Source: UBA8914 sp034002905
GTDB taxonomy: Bacteria > Pseudomonadota > Alphaproteobacteria > UBA9219
Direction: 5' to 3'
NCBI GenBank assembly: GCA_034002905.1
Contig: JAVEZQ010000001.1
Location: forward strand, 62,001 to 126,000
Length of the DNA: 64,000 nt
In this document: positions 8,002-16,814 of the stretch, piece after piece
Layout: each line of letters begins with the position of its first letter
Position numbering within the stretch: the stretch's first letter is position 1
Notes under the pieces: model-generated
What the model was told of the DNA's origin: nothing
The model's database searches: none
Seen by the model: only the letters and a program-made list of their open reading frames with translations
Translations under genes and position numbers: made by a program

Positions 8002-10539
8002 ATGCGCTTTTTAGCGACCGTCTTTTCGTTTTTGACGATGTTGGCCCTTTCGGGTGTGATCTTTCTCTATTTAGTGATCCAGCATTACAGCGCTGACCTG
8101 CCGGATTACACGTACTTGAAGGACTATCAGCCGCCGATTCTAACGCGAATCTATGCGGATGATGGCCGCATGATGGCGACAATTGCCACTGAACAGCGAG
8201 TTTTTGTTCCGATTAATGTTATCCCGCCTCTTGTATCGGGTGCCTTTCTTTCCGCAGAAGACCAGAATTTTTATTATCATGCGGGGGTCGATATTGTAGG
8301 CATCATCCGCGCGGCCCTCACAAATTTAAAAAATGTTGGTCGTGATCGTCGACCCATCGGCGCTTCGACAATTACACAGCAGGTGGCTAAAAATATGCTG
8401 CTGTCGAATGAACTGTCGATAGCCCGCAAGATCAGGGAAGTTATTCTGGCAGGACGTCTTGAGCAGTCTTTGAGTAAAGACCGTATCCTTGAAATTTATT
8501 TGAATGAGATTTTTCTTGGAAACCGTTCTTATGGTGTGTCGCAAGCTGCGTTGAACTATTTTAATAAGTCGCTCGATGAACTGACAATAGCCGAAGCAGC
8601 CTATCTCGCTGCTTTGCCAAAGGCCCCCAATAATTATCACCCTGTGCGTGATCATGAGGCTGCGCTGGGGCGGCGCAACTGGGTTATCGGGCGAATGCAG
8701 GAAGATAACCGTATTTCTAAGGAAGATGCTGAAAAGGCCATGCAGGAGCCATTGCAAATGCGGGCACGTGATGAAGCCGAGATTGTGCGCGGCGGTTCCT
8801 ATTTTACCGAAGAAGTTCGTCGTCAGCTTATCGCCCAGTTCGGTGAGAAACCGGTGCTTGAAGGAGGCCTTGCTGTCAAAACAAGTCTTGATCCTGCTTT
8901 GCAAAAAGAAGCAACTCGTGCACTGCGCCGTGGATTGATGGATTACGATATGCGCCAGAGAGGCTGGCGTGGGCCCGTTGCCCATTTTGACAAGCTCGAT
9001 GGTTGGCAAGCCAAACTTACCAAGATTGCAAAACCAGCTGGCGGTGAAGAATGGCGTTTAGCACTGGTGCATAAACTGACGACCAAGGAAGCGCGACTGG
9101 CTTTTGCCGATGACACGCGCGGCGTCATTCCTTGGGAAGAAATGAGCTGGGCCCGCAAAGAGCTGGCAAACGACCAGTTCGGTCCGGATGTTCACAAGCC
9201 CGAAGACGTTTTGAATCTTGGTGATGTGGTATTGGTGGAGCCACTTGCTGCTCCAGCCACCGCAAAGGGGCAAACAGAGGCTCGCTTTGCTTTGCGCCAA
9301 ATTCCAGTCGTTCAAGGAGCCATCGTCGCGCTTGATCCCCATACGGGGCGCGTTTTTGCTATGACCGGTGGATTTAGCGACGAAATCAGCCAATATAACC
9401 GGACAACGCAGGCGTATCGTCAGCCGGGTTCGGCTTTTAAGCCGTTTGTTTATATGGCGGCCCTGCGTAAGGGGTTTACCCCTTCGAGCCTCGTGCTTGA
9501 TGCGCCTTTTGAATATGTTCAAGGACCCGGTTTGCCTTTATGGCGTCCAGAGAATTATTCCGAGACATTCTACGGCCCGACACCGTTGCGTGTTGGTATT
9601 GAAAAGTCGCGTAATGTCATGACCGTGCGTCTTGCGAATGCTATTGGCATGGACGCTGTCGTTGAAGAAGCAAAGAAGTTTGGAGTCGTTGACGATATGC
9701 CTAATCTTTTGTCCTTTTCGTTGGGGGCGAAAGAAACAACACCTCTTCGAATGGCTTCTGCTTACGGGATGATTGTCAATGGCGGAAAAAAAGTAACGCC
9801 GACCATTATCGATCGTGTTCAGGATCGCAATGGAAAAACAATTTGGCGCGTTGATAATCGTCCGTGTGAAGGTTGCCAGACATCGAACTGGGTTATGGGC
9901 GCTGAAACACCGGCCGTGCCTGATATGCGGGAACAAATTGAAGACCCACGCATCGCTTACCAAATGACCTCCATGATGGAAGGTGTTGTTCAACGAGGAA
10001 CGGCCAAGAAGCTTTTGTCTCTTGGTTTTCCTCTTGCAGGAAAGACGGGCACAACGAATGACAGTCGTGATGCTTGGTTTATCGGCTTTACGCCCGATCT
10101 TGTTACTGCGGTTTATGTTGGTTTTGATGATCCAAAACCGCTGGGCCGCAAAGAGTCAGGTTCAAGTGTTGCCGTGCCAATTTTTGGTGAGTTTATGGCA
10201 GCTGCCATGAAGAATAAACCAGCTATTCCGTTTCGTATTCCGCCGGGCCTTAGAATGGTTAAAGTAAATCCCGAAACGGGAGCTCTTGCCCCATTCAATG
10301 CCAAGGGGGCGATCTGGGAAGCTTTTATCCCTGATACCGAACCTAAAGAGGGGGAGGAGCGCCCCCTACTCGATGGTAGCGTGACAGGAGAAGCGGCCCA
10401 AGGTGTTGGCGGGGCAGCCCCGATTGTAGAGGGTTTCCCTGAAACGACCCCTGAAATGGTGCCTGCACAAGATGGTGGAGAAGTTACTGCACCACCGCCT
10501 GTCACGCCATCGACGCAAGGGACAGGCGGCCTTTATTGA
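8002..10539 (+). CDS. mrcA: Penicillin-binding protein 1A, bifunctional transglycosylase/transpeptidase
   Basis: Class A PBP that polymerises and cross-links peptidoglycan at the outer face of the inner membrane. A signal-anchor helix lies at residues 1-25. The GT51 domain follows with SAEDQNFYYHAGVD and ASTITQQVAKN. The transpeptidase domain has the SxxK nucleophile motif GSAFKPF near residue 477, SRN as SxN, and KTGTTND near 681. A family-specific OB-like insert lies between them. The C-terminal tail is Pro/Thr/Gly rich. The start is taken at ATG 8002 because MRFLATVFSFLTML fits the family anchor; an in-frame TTG at 7963 would add 13 residues but has no clear ribosome-binding site. It overlaps the convergent SDR gene by 7 bp at its 3' end. 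Confidence 0.95.
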   Translation: MRFLATVFSFLTMLALSGVIFLYLVIQHYSADLPDYTYLKDYQPPILTRIYADDGRMMATIATEQRVFVPINVIPPLVSGAFLSAEDQNFYYHAGVDIVGIIRAALTNLKNVGRDRRPIGASTITQQVAKNMLLSNELSIARKIREVILAGRLEQSLSKDRILEIYLNEIFLGNRSYGVSQAALNYFNKSLDELTIAEAAYLAALPKAPNNYHPVRDHEAALGRRNWVIGRMQEDNRISKEDAEKAMQEPLQMRARDEAEIVRGGSYFTEEVRRQLIAQFGEKPVLEGGLAVKTSLDPALQKEATRALRRGLMDYDMRQRGWRGPVAHFDKLDGWQAKLTKIAKPAGGEEWRLALVHKLTTKEARLAFADDTRGVIPWEEMSWARKELANDQFGPDVHKPEDVLNLGDVVLVEPLAAPATAKGQTEARFALRQIPVVQGAIVALDPHTGRVFAMTGGFSDEISQYNRTTQAYRQPGSAFKPFVYMAALRKGFTPSSLVLDAPFEYVQGPGLPLWRPENYSETFYGPTPLRVGIEKSRNVMTVRLANAIGMDAVVEEAKKFGVVDDMPNLLSFSLGAKETTPLRMASAYGMIVNGGKKVTPTIIDRVQDRNGKTIWRVDNRPCEGCQTSNWVMGAETPAVPDMREQIEDPRIAYQMTSMMEGVVQRGTAKKLLSLGFPLAGKTGTTNDSRDAWFIGFTPDLVTAVYVGFDDPKPLGRKESGSSVAVPIFGEFMAAAMKNKPAIPFRIPPGLRMVKVNPETGALAPFNAKGAIWEAFIPDTEPKEGEERPLLDGSVTGEAAQGVGGAAPIVEGFPETTPEMVPAQDGGEVTAPPPVTPSTQGTGGLY

Positions 10540-11420
10540 GGTGTATGCATGAGCAGATATTCTTTGATTTCGGATTGAATGCCGGTGGCAAAGTCTTGTG
10601 GCGCATAGCCGAAATCATGAGCGGCTTCTTCCCATGAAAAGGCTTTGTCTTCATTCATGCGCAGCACCTGTTCGACGCTGATGGGAAAATGGCCCAAGCA
10701 AACAAGCCTTGCCCCGCCGACCAGTAGAACGCTTAGCCAGAGGGGCAGAGACAGAAAAATGATTTTTTTGTTTAATCCGGTAGCCACAATTTCGAGCAAT
10801 TGTCGGTAGGTCAGGGGCGCCGCGCCGGGAAGGTTATATTGCTTGCCCATAGTCTTTTCTTTTGCCGTCAGTACGCCGAGGTAAGCTTTCGCCAGATCGC
10901 GGGCATGTACGGGCTGCATAAGGTTCTGGCCGCTGCCAAAGAGCGGAAAGAACCGATGTCTGGCAAGAAAGCCGATCAGCTTCCATATATTTTTATCACG
11001 AGAGCTGCCATAAATCATAGTGGGGCGCAGAATGGTAAGGTTTGGATTATCAGCGATCAACTTGTCTTCGATACGGATATAGTCGGCGGAGGCCTGACGG
11101 TATTTCGAGAAGCGGCCCGTAGTGTGAACCAGAATAAACCGCTCAACGCCCTTTTCTTTACCTGCTGTGACGAGACGTTCGGAAAGCTGGATTCCGGCAA
11201 TATGTAAGACGGTATGAACGTCCGTCATGATTTTTTTAAGAAAGGACGGGTCCTTCAGATCGCCGCTGCAATAGCTGATGGAAAGAGGGAGCGCGTCGAG
11301 TTGCGTCGTATCGGCTTCCCGATGGATAACAGCCCGAATGGGGCCGTCATATCCGGTTTTTGCCAGTTCCTCGAAGAAGTAACGGCCTGAATGGCCCAGC
11401 GCACCTGTTACCAACAGCAT
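10533..11420 (-). CDS. NAD(P)-binding atypical SDR / NmrA-epimerase-like protein
   Basis: Extended/atypical short-chain dehydrogenase-like protein, 295 residues from the chosen start. The dinucleotide-binding motif TGALGHSG lies at residues 5-12, followed by an acidic DLKD region and a YIRIEDKL segment where Tyr and Lys take the place of YxxxK. The family block ILRPTMIYG is present. The closest general group is NmrA/UDP-sugar epimerase-like proteins; substrate cannot be named. An upstream in-frame ATG at 11468 exists, but starting at 11420 places the Rossmann motif at the N-terminus as usual. It is convergent with mrcA, with a 7-bp overlap. Confidence 0.75.
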   Translation of the reverse strand: MLLVTGALGHSGRYFFEELAKTGYDGPIRAVIHREADTTQLDALPLSISYCSGDLKDPSFLKKIMTDVHTVLHIAGIQLSERLVTAGKEKGVERFILVHTTGRFSKYRQASADYIRIEDKLIADNPNLTILRPTMIYGSSRDKNIWKLIGFLARHRFFPLFGSGQNLMQPVHARDLAKAYLGVLTAKEKTMGKQYNLPGAAPLTYRQLLEIVATGLNKKIIFLSLPLWLSVLLVGGARLVCLGHFPISVEQVLRMNEDKAFSWEEAAHDFGYAPQDFATGIQSEIKEYLLMHTPQ

Positions 11421-11597
11421 GGTTCGAATCCTTAAACTCAGTGAAGAGCTGACCCTATCATGGGGCATCGGCTTTTGTCGATTTTGGAAAAGGGGTGTAG
11501 AAAAAATATAGAAATTTCAATTAGTAAGTATTCTAATCCGAGAAAGTAATGATCCGCGTCGATCCTGTGGTATATTCCCTGCGCGAGGACAATCGGG

Positions 11598-12263
11598 ATG
11601 GTTTACCAAGACATGACAAAGAAAAAAACGGCAACACTCAAAGATTTATTCAAAGCCCCCCCAGATGAGAAGGTTCGCCAGATAGTGCGCGAAAGTTTGA
11701 TACGTGCGGATCAGGTGCTTTTTCTGCAAACAGCGTTTTCCTTTCTAGCCACGCGCGCGGCCGGGAAAGTGGTTTCATCTGGATCTTTTGTTGCTGAATG
11801 TGATCGCCAACCCAAAATTTATAACTGTGAAGCCTTAAAGGAATGCCCTTATCTTGCTCCCTTTGCCCTGATGGTGGTCGCAGGATTTTTTATACGTTGG
11901 ACAAATGAGGGAAAGCCGGTTTATCTGGCTTTTGATGAAAAAGGGACACAGAAATTGGTTTATACAAACCGCCATGGTGACAAGGCAATTTTGCGGGCTC
12001 CCACGCATATTATGCTTTGCCGTGAGTATAAAGGAAAGTTGCAGCCGCCGAGCATAAAGGCAGATGTGTTTGCAGTAAGTGAAGCTGGCTTGCAATGTTT
12101 GATGCCGCGAGAAACTTTAAGTGAACTTATTCAAGAGGGCTATGTTCCCACGGAACCGTATATGGATCGGACAAGCGCGGCCAAAGCGTACCGGCAGATG
12201 GCTGCTGTAACGCGCCCAGATCCTAAGAAAAGCCCTATGCAAGCCAGATTGCCAGGTTTTTAA
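11598..12263 (+). CDS. Hypothetical cytoplasmic protein
   Basis: Unrecognised soluble protein of 221 residues (or 216 if it starts at ATG 11613, MTKKKTATL). No signal peptide or membrane helix is evident apart from one short hydrophobic patch, YLAPFALMVVAGFFI near residues 88-102. Several cysteines (for example CDRQPKIYNC and ECPY) are present, but no clean zinc-binding spacing. The C-terminus MQARLPGF is basic/hydrophobic. It stands alone between the divergent SDR gene and prfB, whose start is 73 bp downstream in the same direction. The open frame is long and codon use matches the neighbours, so it is probably a real gene of unknown function. Confidence 0.65.
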   Translation: MVYQDMTKKKTATLKDLFKAPPDEKVRQIVRESLIRADQVLFLQTAFSFLATRAAGKVVSSGSFVAECDRQPKIYNCEALKECPYLAPFALMVVAGFFIRWTNEGKPVYLAFDEKGTQKLVYTNRHGDKAILRAPTHIMLCREYKGKLQPPSIKADVFAVSEAGLQCLMPRETLSELIQEGYVPTEPYMDRTSAAKAYRQMAAVTRPDPKKSPMQARLPGF

Positions 12264-12336
12264 GAAGAAAAACTTGCGCTTAGTCGTCTGATCGGGCACA
12301 AACATCTTCCGATTTGTAAAGAATAGGAATAAGACC

Positions 12337-13456
12337 ATGCGTGCAGAAATCCAATCAGCAATGGAGGCGACGGAAAAATCGCTGGCCTTGCTAAGGAGGC
12401 ATCTTTGACTACGACCAAGCCGTTTTACGCTTGGAGGAGTTAAACGCCCTTTCTGAAAACCCAACTCTCTGGGACGACCCTAAAAAAGCACAAGCACTTA
12501 TGAAAGAACGCACGGATCTTGATGCGAAGCTTTCGATATATCACACGATCGAGCGTGGGCTTAAGGATGGTGTCGAGCTTCTGGAAATGGCAGAGGCTGA
12601 AAATGATCAAGCGATGATCAACGATGCCGAAGCTTCAATCTTCCATATCCAAAAAGAAGCCGCGCAGAGCGAGCTTGAAAGTTTACTCTCTGGCGAAGCC
12701 GATGCGAATGACTGCTACCTCGAAGTTAACGCGGGCGCTGGCGGGACAGAGGCGCAAGATTGGGCCGAGATGGTCTTGCGTATGTATTCACGTTGGGCAG
12801 AAAAGCACGGTTACAAAATGCATCTGCTTGATGAGTCCCGTGGAGAAGAGGCAGGAATAAAATCTGCAACCATCGAAATCATGGGGCGTAACGCTTATGG
12901 TTGGCTGAAAACGGAAAGTGGTGTTCATCGTCTCGTGCGCATTAGTCCCTATGACTCAAATGCGCGCCGCCACACGAGCTTTTGTAGTGTTTCCGTGACA
13001 CCGGTCGTGGACGATAGCATTGATATTGTTGTCTTGGAAAAAGACCTCAAGGTGGACACTTATCGTGCCTCTGGGGCTGGTGGTCAGCATGTTAATAAAA
13101 CGGACAGCGCCGTGCGTTTTACCCATATACCTACAGGGATTATCGTCGCGTGTCAGGAAGAACGTTCGCAGCATAAAAACCGGGCCAAAGCGATGGAAAT
13201 GCTTAAGGCCAAACTTTATGAGAGGGAGTTAAAGAAACGCGAAGATGCCGTGGCTGTTCTTGAAGCAGGAAAGAGTGACATCGCTTGGGGCCACCAAATC
13301 CGGTCTTATGTTTTGCAGCCCTATCAGATGGTCAAGGATGCGCGTACGGGCGTTGAAACAAGTCAGTCTCAGGACGTGCTGGATGGCGACATCGATAAGT
13401 TTCTACAAGCGTCTCTTGCTGCAAAAATCAAAGGTCAAAAAGAAACGGGCACCTAA
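12337..13456 (+). CDS. prfB: Peptide chain release factor 2, made through a programmed +1 frameshift
   Basis: RF2 terminates translation at UGA and UAA. The gene is in two frames: 23 codons from ATG 12337 end at an in-frame TGA (12406-12408), and the remaining 349 codons continue in the +1 frame from 12407, giving about 372 residues. Joined, the protein reads ALLRRHL then DYDQAVLRLEELN, exactly the family sequence. The catalytic GGQ motif is GAGGQHVNKTDSAV. The stop-recognition tripeptide reads SPY (VRISPYDSNARRHTSF) instead of the SPF of E. coli; I recall this as usual for alphaproteobacterial RF2. It is autoregulated by RF2 abundance through the shift site. The 3' end is convergent with the cold-shock gene. 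Confidence 0.96.
12394..12409 (+). promoter_or_regulatory. RF2 programmed +1 frameshift site
   Basis: Sequence AGGAGGCATCTTTGAC: a Shine-Dalgarno-like AGGAGG inside the coding region, a 3-base spacer, then the slippery CTT followed by TGA and C. This matches the canonical RF2 element CUU UGA C with an upstream anti-SD-binding stimulator. When RF2 is scarce, the ribosome slips from CUU to UUU and reads GAC. Directly visible in the sequence. Confidence 0.95.
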
Positions 13457-13467
13457 AAAAGTGCCCG
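13437..13467 (-). terminator. Intrinsic terminator of the cold-shock gene
   Basis: On the minus strand CGGGCAC and GTGCCCG (13461-13467 and 13446-13452) form a perfect 7-bp stem around an 8-base loop, followed by TTTCTTTTT. It starts 29 bp past the cold-shock gene stop and lies over the prfB stop codon, so the cold-shock transcript would end inside prfB's 3' end. Confidence 0.7.
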
Positions 13468-13495
13468 CTCAATTCATCAAACAAGGAAGCAAGGG

Positions 13496-14008
13496 TTATT
13501 GAATAATCTCAATATCCACCGCTTCGCGGCCTTTGGATGCGATGTGAACGTTCATTTTCACGCGTTGACCTGTTTGCAGGGTTGCAAGACCAAGGCGGGA
13601 AACAATGCTCTTGTGAACAAACACGTCTTTGCCTTCGTCGTCTGGCGCAACAAATCCAAACCCTTTTTCAGGCTTAAACCACTTCACGGTACCCGTCATT
13701 TCTTCAACCGGACCTGTGGCTTGAGCGGGCGTATCGCTTGCGCGCGGCGGAAGCTCCGCTTGACCAAGCACGGAAATAATTCGCATGACCTGACGGCCCT
13801 TGGGGCCATTGCCAAGTTCGATGAGAAGCTTGGTTCCCTCAGCTATTTGCTGTAACCCAGCACGAGTAAGAACGGACACATGCAGAAATGCATCAGGAGA
13901 ATCATCTGCAGGTGCAACAAAACCGAAGCCTTTTGAAAGATTAAACCACTTAACAACGGCCTCAACTTGATCCCCATCTTGGGGAGGATAGAGCTCACTT
14001 AACGACAA
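13496..14008 (-). CDS. Double cold-shock-domain protein
   Basis: Protein of 170 residues with two CspA-type OB folds. Domain 1 is at about residues 14-75 and domain 2 at about 103-168. Both RNP motifs are preserved in each copy: KGFGFVAP with DAFLHVSV in the first and KGFGFVAP with DVFVHKSI in the second. Two-domain cold-shock proteins of this length are typical of alphaproteobacteria. It likely binds single-stranded RNA/DNA as an RNA chaperone. It has a long non-coding 5' region and its own terminator, so it is probably monocistronic. It is convergent with prfB. Confidence 0.9.
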   Translation of the reverse strand: MSLSELYPPQDGDQVEAVVKWFNLSKGFGFVAPADDSPDAFLHVSVLTRAGLQQIAEGTKLLIELGNGPKGRQVMRIISVLGQAELPPRASDTPAQATGPVEEMTGTVKWFKPEKGFGFVAPDDEGKDVFVHKSIVSRLGLATLQTGQRVKMNVHIASKGREAVDIEIIQ

Positions 14009-14382
14009 GGCAACACCTTCACTTAATAGATCACCACATTCGACTAATATCGAACTTTTACCGTTTAAACAATGAAATTATGCAGCTTTCATGCGATGTT
14101 CATGAAAAGATAAGCTTGCGTTCGGGGGAAGGAAATTAGGGGGAAACTAACAAGAAGGAGTCTAATTTAACCTTTGATGCCTAACCTGCGATATTTCCTT
14201 AATATTTTACGGGTTGAAGTTTCGTTGCTTTTTCAGGGAACTTATCTGGATTTAAGAATTGTTAGGGTTCCGCTCATAAGATACAAGAAAATTTAGGAGC
14301 ACAAAGCGCACGAAATAGTGACAAAATGAGCAAAAAACACCTCCAGATCGGAAAGGAAATGTGCAGGGGAAAGGCCCATCTC
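14009..14382. other. Intergenic region between divergent cold-shock and secreted-protein genes
   Basis: About 370 bp with no supported gene. It contains an inverted repeat TTTCATG-N7-CATGAAA at 14087-14107, some 80-100 bp upstream of the cold-shock gene start, and a GTTTAAAC palindrome near 14063. It probably holds promoters for both divergent genes and the leader of the cold-shock mRNA. I see no RNA gene in it. Confidence 0.5.
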
Positions 14383-15249
14383 ATGCGAATTTTTTTGGTA
14401 AATTTTGTCAAAAAACTAGGTCCAGCCTGTGTTATTTTGTGTGTTCTTATAGGGCTCGGCCCCAGTTTAGCGGAGACTTTACCGACTGTAGTTGGCCCTT
14501 CATCTGGAAATTGGGTCACCCTTGATGAATATGAAGAACACATTGACGACCCTTCCAAACCTTCCAAAGAAGAAATTGAAAAGGGCAATCAAGCTGACCA
14601 AGGGTTTACGAATTCGTTGTTTGAGCAAGAGAAGCAACGTCGTGCAACACCGCAACGCCCCCTTGACCTACCTAATATGCCGGTGAAATCCTCACGACAG
14701 GATAATGGACAGAACGAGGCCAAACACACACCAGTTATCGATGAACATATTCAATTGCCATCAGTCGACGGAAAGAAGATTTGGGTGAACATTGATGAGC
14801 TGAAAACCCGTGATAACGATAAAAAGTGGGCAGATACACTGTATCATCCTTTGTCTAAACAGAGTCCTGTGCGTTTGTCCGTTTTGCCTTTGTCATCGGT
14901 TAAACCAATCCCTGCCGCGCGAATTTCCCGTCCTCGCAAAACGACGCCGCAGAGGAACCCTTTATCTCAGGATTCAGAAGAGAAGCAATCCAAAGAGGCG
15001 GAGGCTAAGAAAGGTGAGTCAAAAAATAATGATAATGCCAAAATACCTTCTCAAATGTTTGATCAACTGAATGAATACCGTCGTCGCCAGCTTGAGGCCA
15101 TGGAGATGGACCGTAAAACGCTTGCAGCACTCAAAAAAGCCTTGTCCGAGGTTGGCTTGACAGAGAAGGATGGCTACGTTACGGAACTAAACCGCACAGG
15201 GGAAGCTTCTGGTGATGCCGTGAATAAAGATTCGACAAAAAAGCGGTAA
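14383..15249 (+). CDS. Hypothetical secreted, highly charged protein
   Basis: Unrecognised protein of about 288 residues. From ATG 14383 it starts with a basic n-region and hydrophobic core (MRIFLVNFVKKLGPACVILC... GLGPSLA), a convincing Sec signal peptide with cleavage after SLA near residue 30. The mature part is rich in Lys, Glu, Pro and Asn with low-complexity stretches (KEAEAKKGESKNNDNAK), and its C-terminal half looks helical (EYRRRQLEAMEMDRKTLAAL). An in-frame ATG at 14326 would add 19 residues. GGGGAAAGG upstream of 14383 is a fair ribosome-binding site. It lies 23 bp before the PAP2 gene and may be co-transcribed with it. Probably a periplasmic protein; function unknown. Confidence 0.6.
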   Translation: MRIFLVNFVKKLGPACVILCVLIGLGPSLAETLPTVVGPSSGNWVTLDEYEEHIDDPSKPSKEEIEKGNQADQGFTNSLFEQEKQRRATPQRPLDLPNMPVKSSRQDNGQNEAKHTPVIDEHIQLPSVDGKKIWVNIDELKTRDNDKKWADTLYHPLSKQSPVRLSVLPLSSVKPIPAARISRPRKTTPQRNPLSQDSEEKQSKEAEAKKGESKNNDNAKIPSQMFDQLNEYRRRQLEAMEMDRKTLAALKKALSEVGLTEKDGYVTELNRTGEASGDAVNKDSTKKR

Positions 15250-15272
15250 ATCAAAAATAGAAGAGGGCTGTT

Positions 15273-15977
15273 TTGAAAGTAAAACTTGTAATCTTATCTG
15301 TTTTTGTCAGCGCTTTTTGTTTTCTCTTGTTCGTATATCCCGAAATCGATTTGCAAGTTTCTTCCATTTTTGCAAAGCGCGATGGGCAAGGCGCATATGC
15401 AGGGTTCTTTCTTGATGGGCACCCGCTTTTTTCGGGGCTCAAAATCCTAGCCTTTTGGGGATCTCGGTTATTAGCCGTTCTATTTATTGGCGGTTGGATT
15501 GTATCGTTGTTTTACTCTCGTGATGTAGCCGGGCTTTCGCCGCGAGCGTGGGCGTTTTTGTTTCTTTGCCTTGTTATCGGGCCGGGGCTTGTTGCGAATG
15601 TTGTGTTGAAAGACCATTGGGGACGGGCGCGCCCTCGTGAAGTGACCTATTTCGGAGGAACGGCTGAGTTTACGCCTGCGCCATTGATAAGTAAGGAATG
15701 TGAAAGAAATTGTTCGTTTGTTTCTGGCGATGCGGCCTTTGGCTTTTTCCTGCCGTGCTTTGCCTATTTGGTGCCTCCGACCCGACGTCGTAAAGCCTTT
15801 TGGGGATTGATGGGGTGCGGGGCCGTTTTTGCTTCAGCACGGCTGGTTATGGGCGCTCACTTTTTGAGCGATATATTTTATGCCCTTGTTCTTGTCACAA
15901 TCCTGAACGCTGTTATCCACACAATGCTGTATGGACGCAAACAAACCCTTGCTTGTTGGAAGGAATGGGGCCTGTGA
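15273..15977 (+). CDS. PAP2-family membrane phosphatase
   Basis: Integral membrane acid phosphatase-like protein of 234 residues with about six hydrophobic helices. The three PAP2 signature regions are recognisable: KDHWGRARP (C1, Lys and Arg-Pro), SFVSGDAAFGF (C2, where the usual PSGH is SGD), and ARLVMGAHFLSDI (C3, His and Asp). Such proteins dephosphorylate lipid A, undecaprenyl pyrophosphate or phosphatidylglycerol phosphate; the substrate here cannot be told. The start is a TTG at 15273 preceded by AGAGGG at good spacing; no ATG is better placed. It is convergent with the mlaC-like gene, stops 1 bp apart. Confidence 0.83.
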   Translation: MKVKLVILSVFVSAFCFLLFVYPEIDLQVSSIFAKRDGQGAYAGFFLDGHPLFSGLKILAFWGSRLLAVLFIGGWIVSLFYSRDVAGLSPRAWAFLFLCLVIGPGLVANVVLKDHWGRARPREVTYFGGTAEFTPAPLISKECERNCSFVSGDAAFGFFLPCFAYLVPPTRRRKAFWGLMGCGAVFASARLVMGAHFLSDIFYALVLVTILNAVIHTMLYGRKQTLACWKEWGL

Positions 15978-15978
15978 A

Positions 15979-16656
15979 TTAGGCCTTGGCGGGAGTTCCT
16001 ACCCGTTCGCGCATAATCTTGAGCAAGGCGTTAATGTCGCCGCCGTTGCGCTGGATGATGCTTGCATATTCCTGTCGTTGCGTCACGCTCATGCTCACGC
16101 CTTCAACGACAACGTCAATAATCCCGAACTTGTTGTCCTTTTGTCGAACGCGCCAGACAACATTGGTTCCAGCAGAGCCATCAGGATGTGTGATTTCGCT
16201 GTTAACAACATAATCTTTGGTGCCCTCGGGCGTTGAGGAAACAACTTTAAATCCTTGACGGGTGTATAGGGCAAAACGGTCGGAATATGTTTTGACAACC
16301 AAGGATTCGAAAAGCGATAAATACTCTTTTTGTTGCTCTGGGGTTGCGGAACGCCAGCTGCGCCCGATGACAAAACGAGCAATGGTGTTTAGGTCGAAAG
16401 ACTCTTCGAGCAATTGTCGAAATGTCGCATCGCGTTGATCGGGGGGCAAGGTTTTATTCGCTAAAACGGAAAGGGCTTTATCTCCAAGATTTTGAATAAA
16501 GGCCATTTCCGGGGAGAGATTCTTTATGGCTTCTTGTTGTGCCGGCGTTGCTGCGGGGGTGTTTGCAAAACAGGGACTCCCGAGCGTCAAAAGAATAGCA
16601 AAAGTGAAACTGGCCGGACGCAGCCGGAGAGAAGAAAATGAAGTTGACGCCAACAT
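15979..16656 (-). CDS. MlaC/Ttg2D-family phospholipid-binding periplasmic protein
   Basis: Secreted component of an Mla-type lipid transport system (225 residues). The signal peptide MLASTSFSSLRLRPASF...GSPCFA is removed after CFA. The mature part carries the family pattern FRQLLEESFDLNTIARFVIGRSWR, given by its ends, and the later VVNSEITHPDGSAGTNVVWRVR region. It shuttles phospholipid between outer-membrane and inner-membrane Mla complexes in known systems. No mlaFED genes are adjacent, so it is an orphan in this window. The start at 16656 is favoured by a GGGAG ribosome-binding site; an upstream in-frame ATG at 16695 would lengthen the n-region unusually. Confidence 0.88.
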   Translation of the reverse strand: MLASTSFSSLRLRPASFTFAILLTLGSPCFANTPAATPAQQEAIKNLSPEMAFIQNLGDKALSVLANKTLPPDQRDATFRQLLEESFDLNTIARFVIGRSWRSATPEQQKEYLSLFESLVVKTYSDRFALYTRQGFKVVSSTPEGTKDYVVNSEITHPDGSAGTNVVWRVRQKDNKFGIIDVVVEGVSMSVTQRQEYASIIQRNGGDINALLKIMRERVGTPAKA

Positions 16657-16814
16657 GGGCAGGCTCCCGTAGGTAAAGACAAGAGAGATTCGCATAGATT
16701 TATAGCGAGACTATGGCAAAAAGACAAAGAGCGATTTTGCGTTTCTGTCACACATGACCATAAAGTGCTATTTTTTTGCCACGGTTTTTTTGGCCCAGAG
16801 CTAATCGAGGAAGG

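Noticed and set aside
8326..9009. 227-residue frame antisense to mrcA
   Set aside because: Lies wholly opposite the conserved transglycosylase domain; a shadow of mrcA codon structure.
11410..11435. tRNA T-loop-like string GGTTCGAATCC
   Set aside because: The flanks do not form a T stem (CATGG versus CCTTA) and the sequence is the start region of the SDR gene; no acceptor or anticodon arms are found.
12900..12975. RF2 stop-recognition motif SPY instead of SPF as a recoding signal
   Set aside because: SPY is, to my recollection, usual in alphaproteobacterial RF2, and genes in the window use TGA normally as stop.
15700..15750. PAP2 phosphatase inactive because SGH is SGD
   Set aside because: Other PAP2-type proteins appear to vary at this position and the remaining signature residues are intact; inactivity cannot be claimed.
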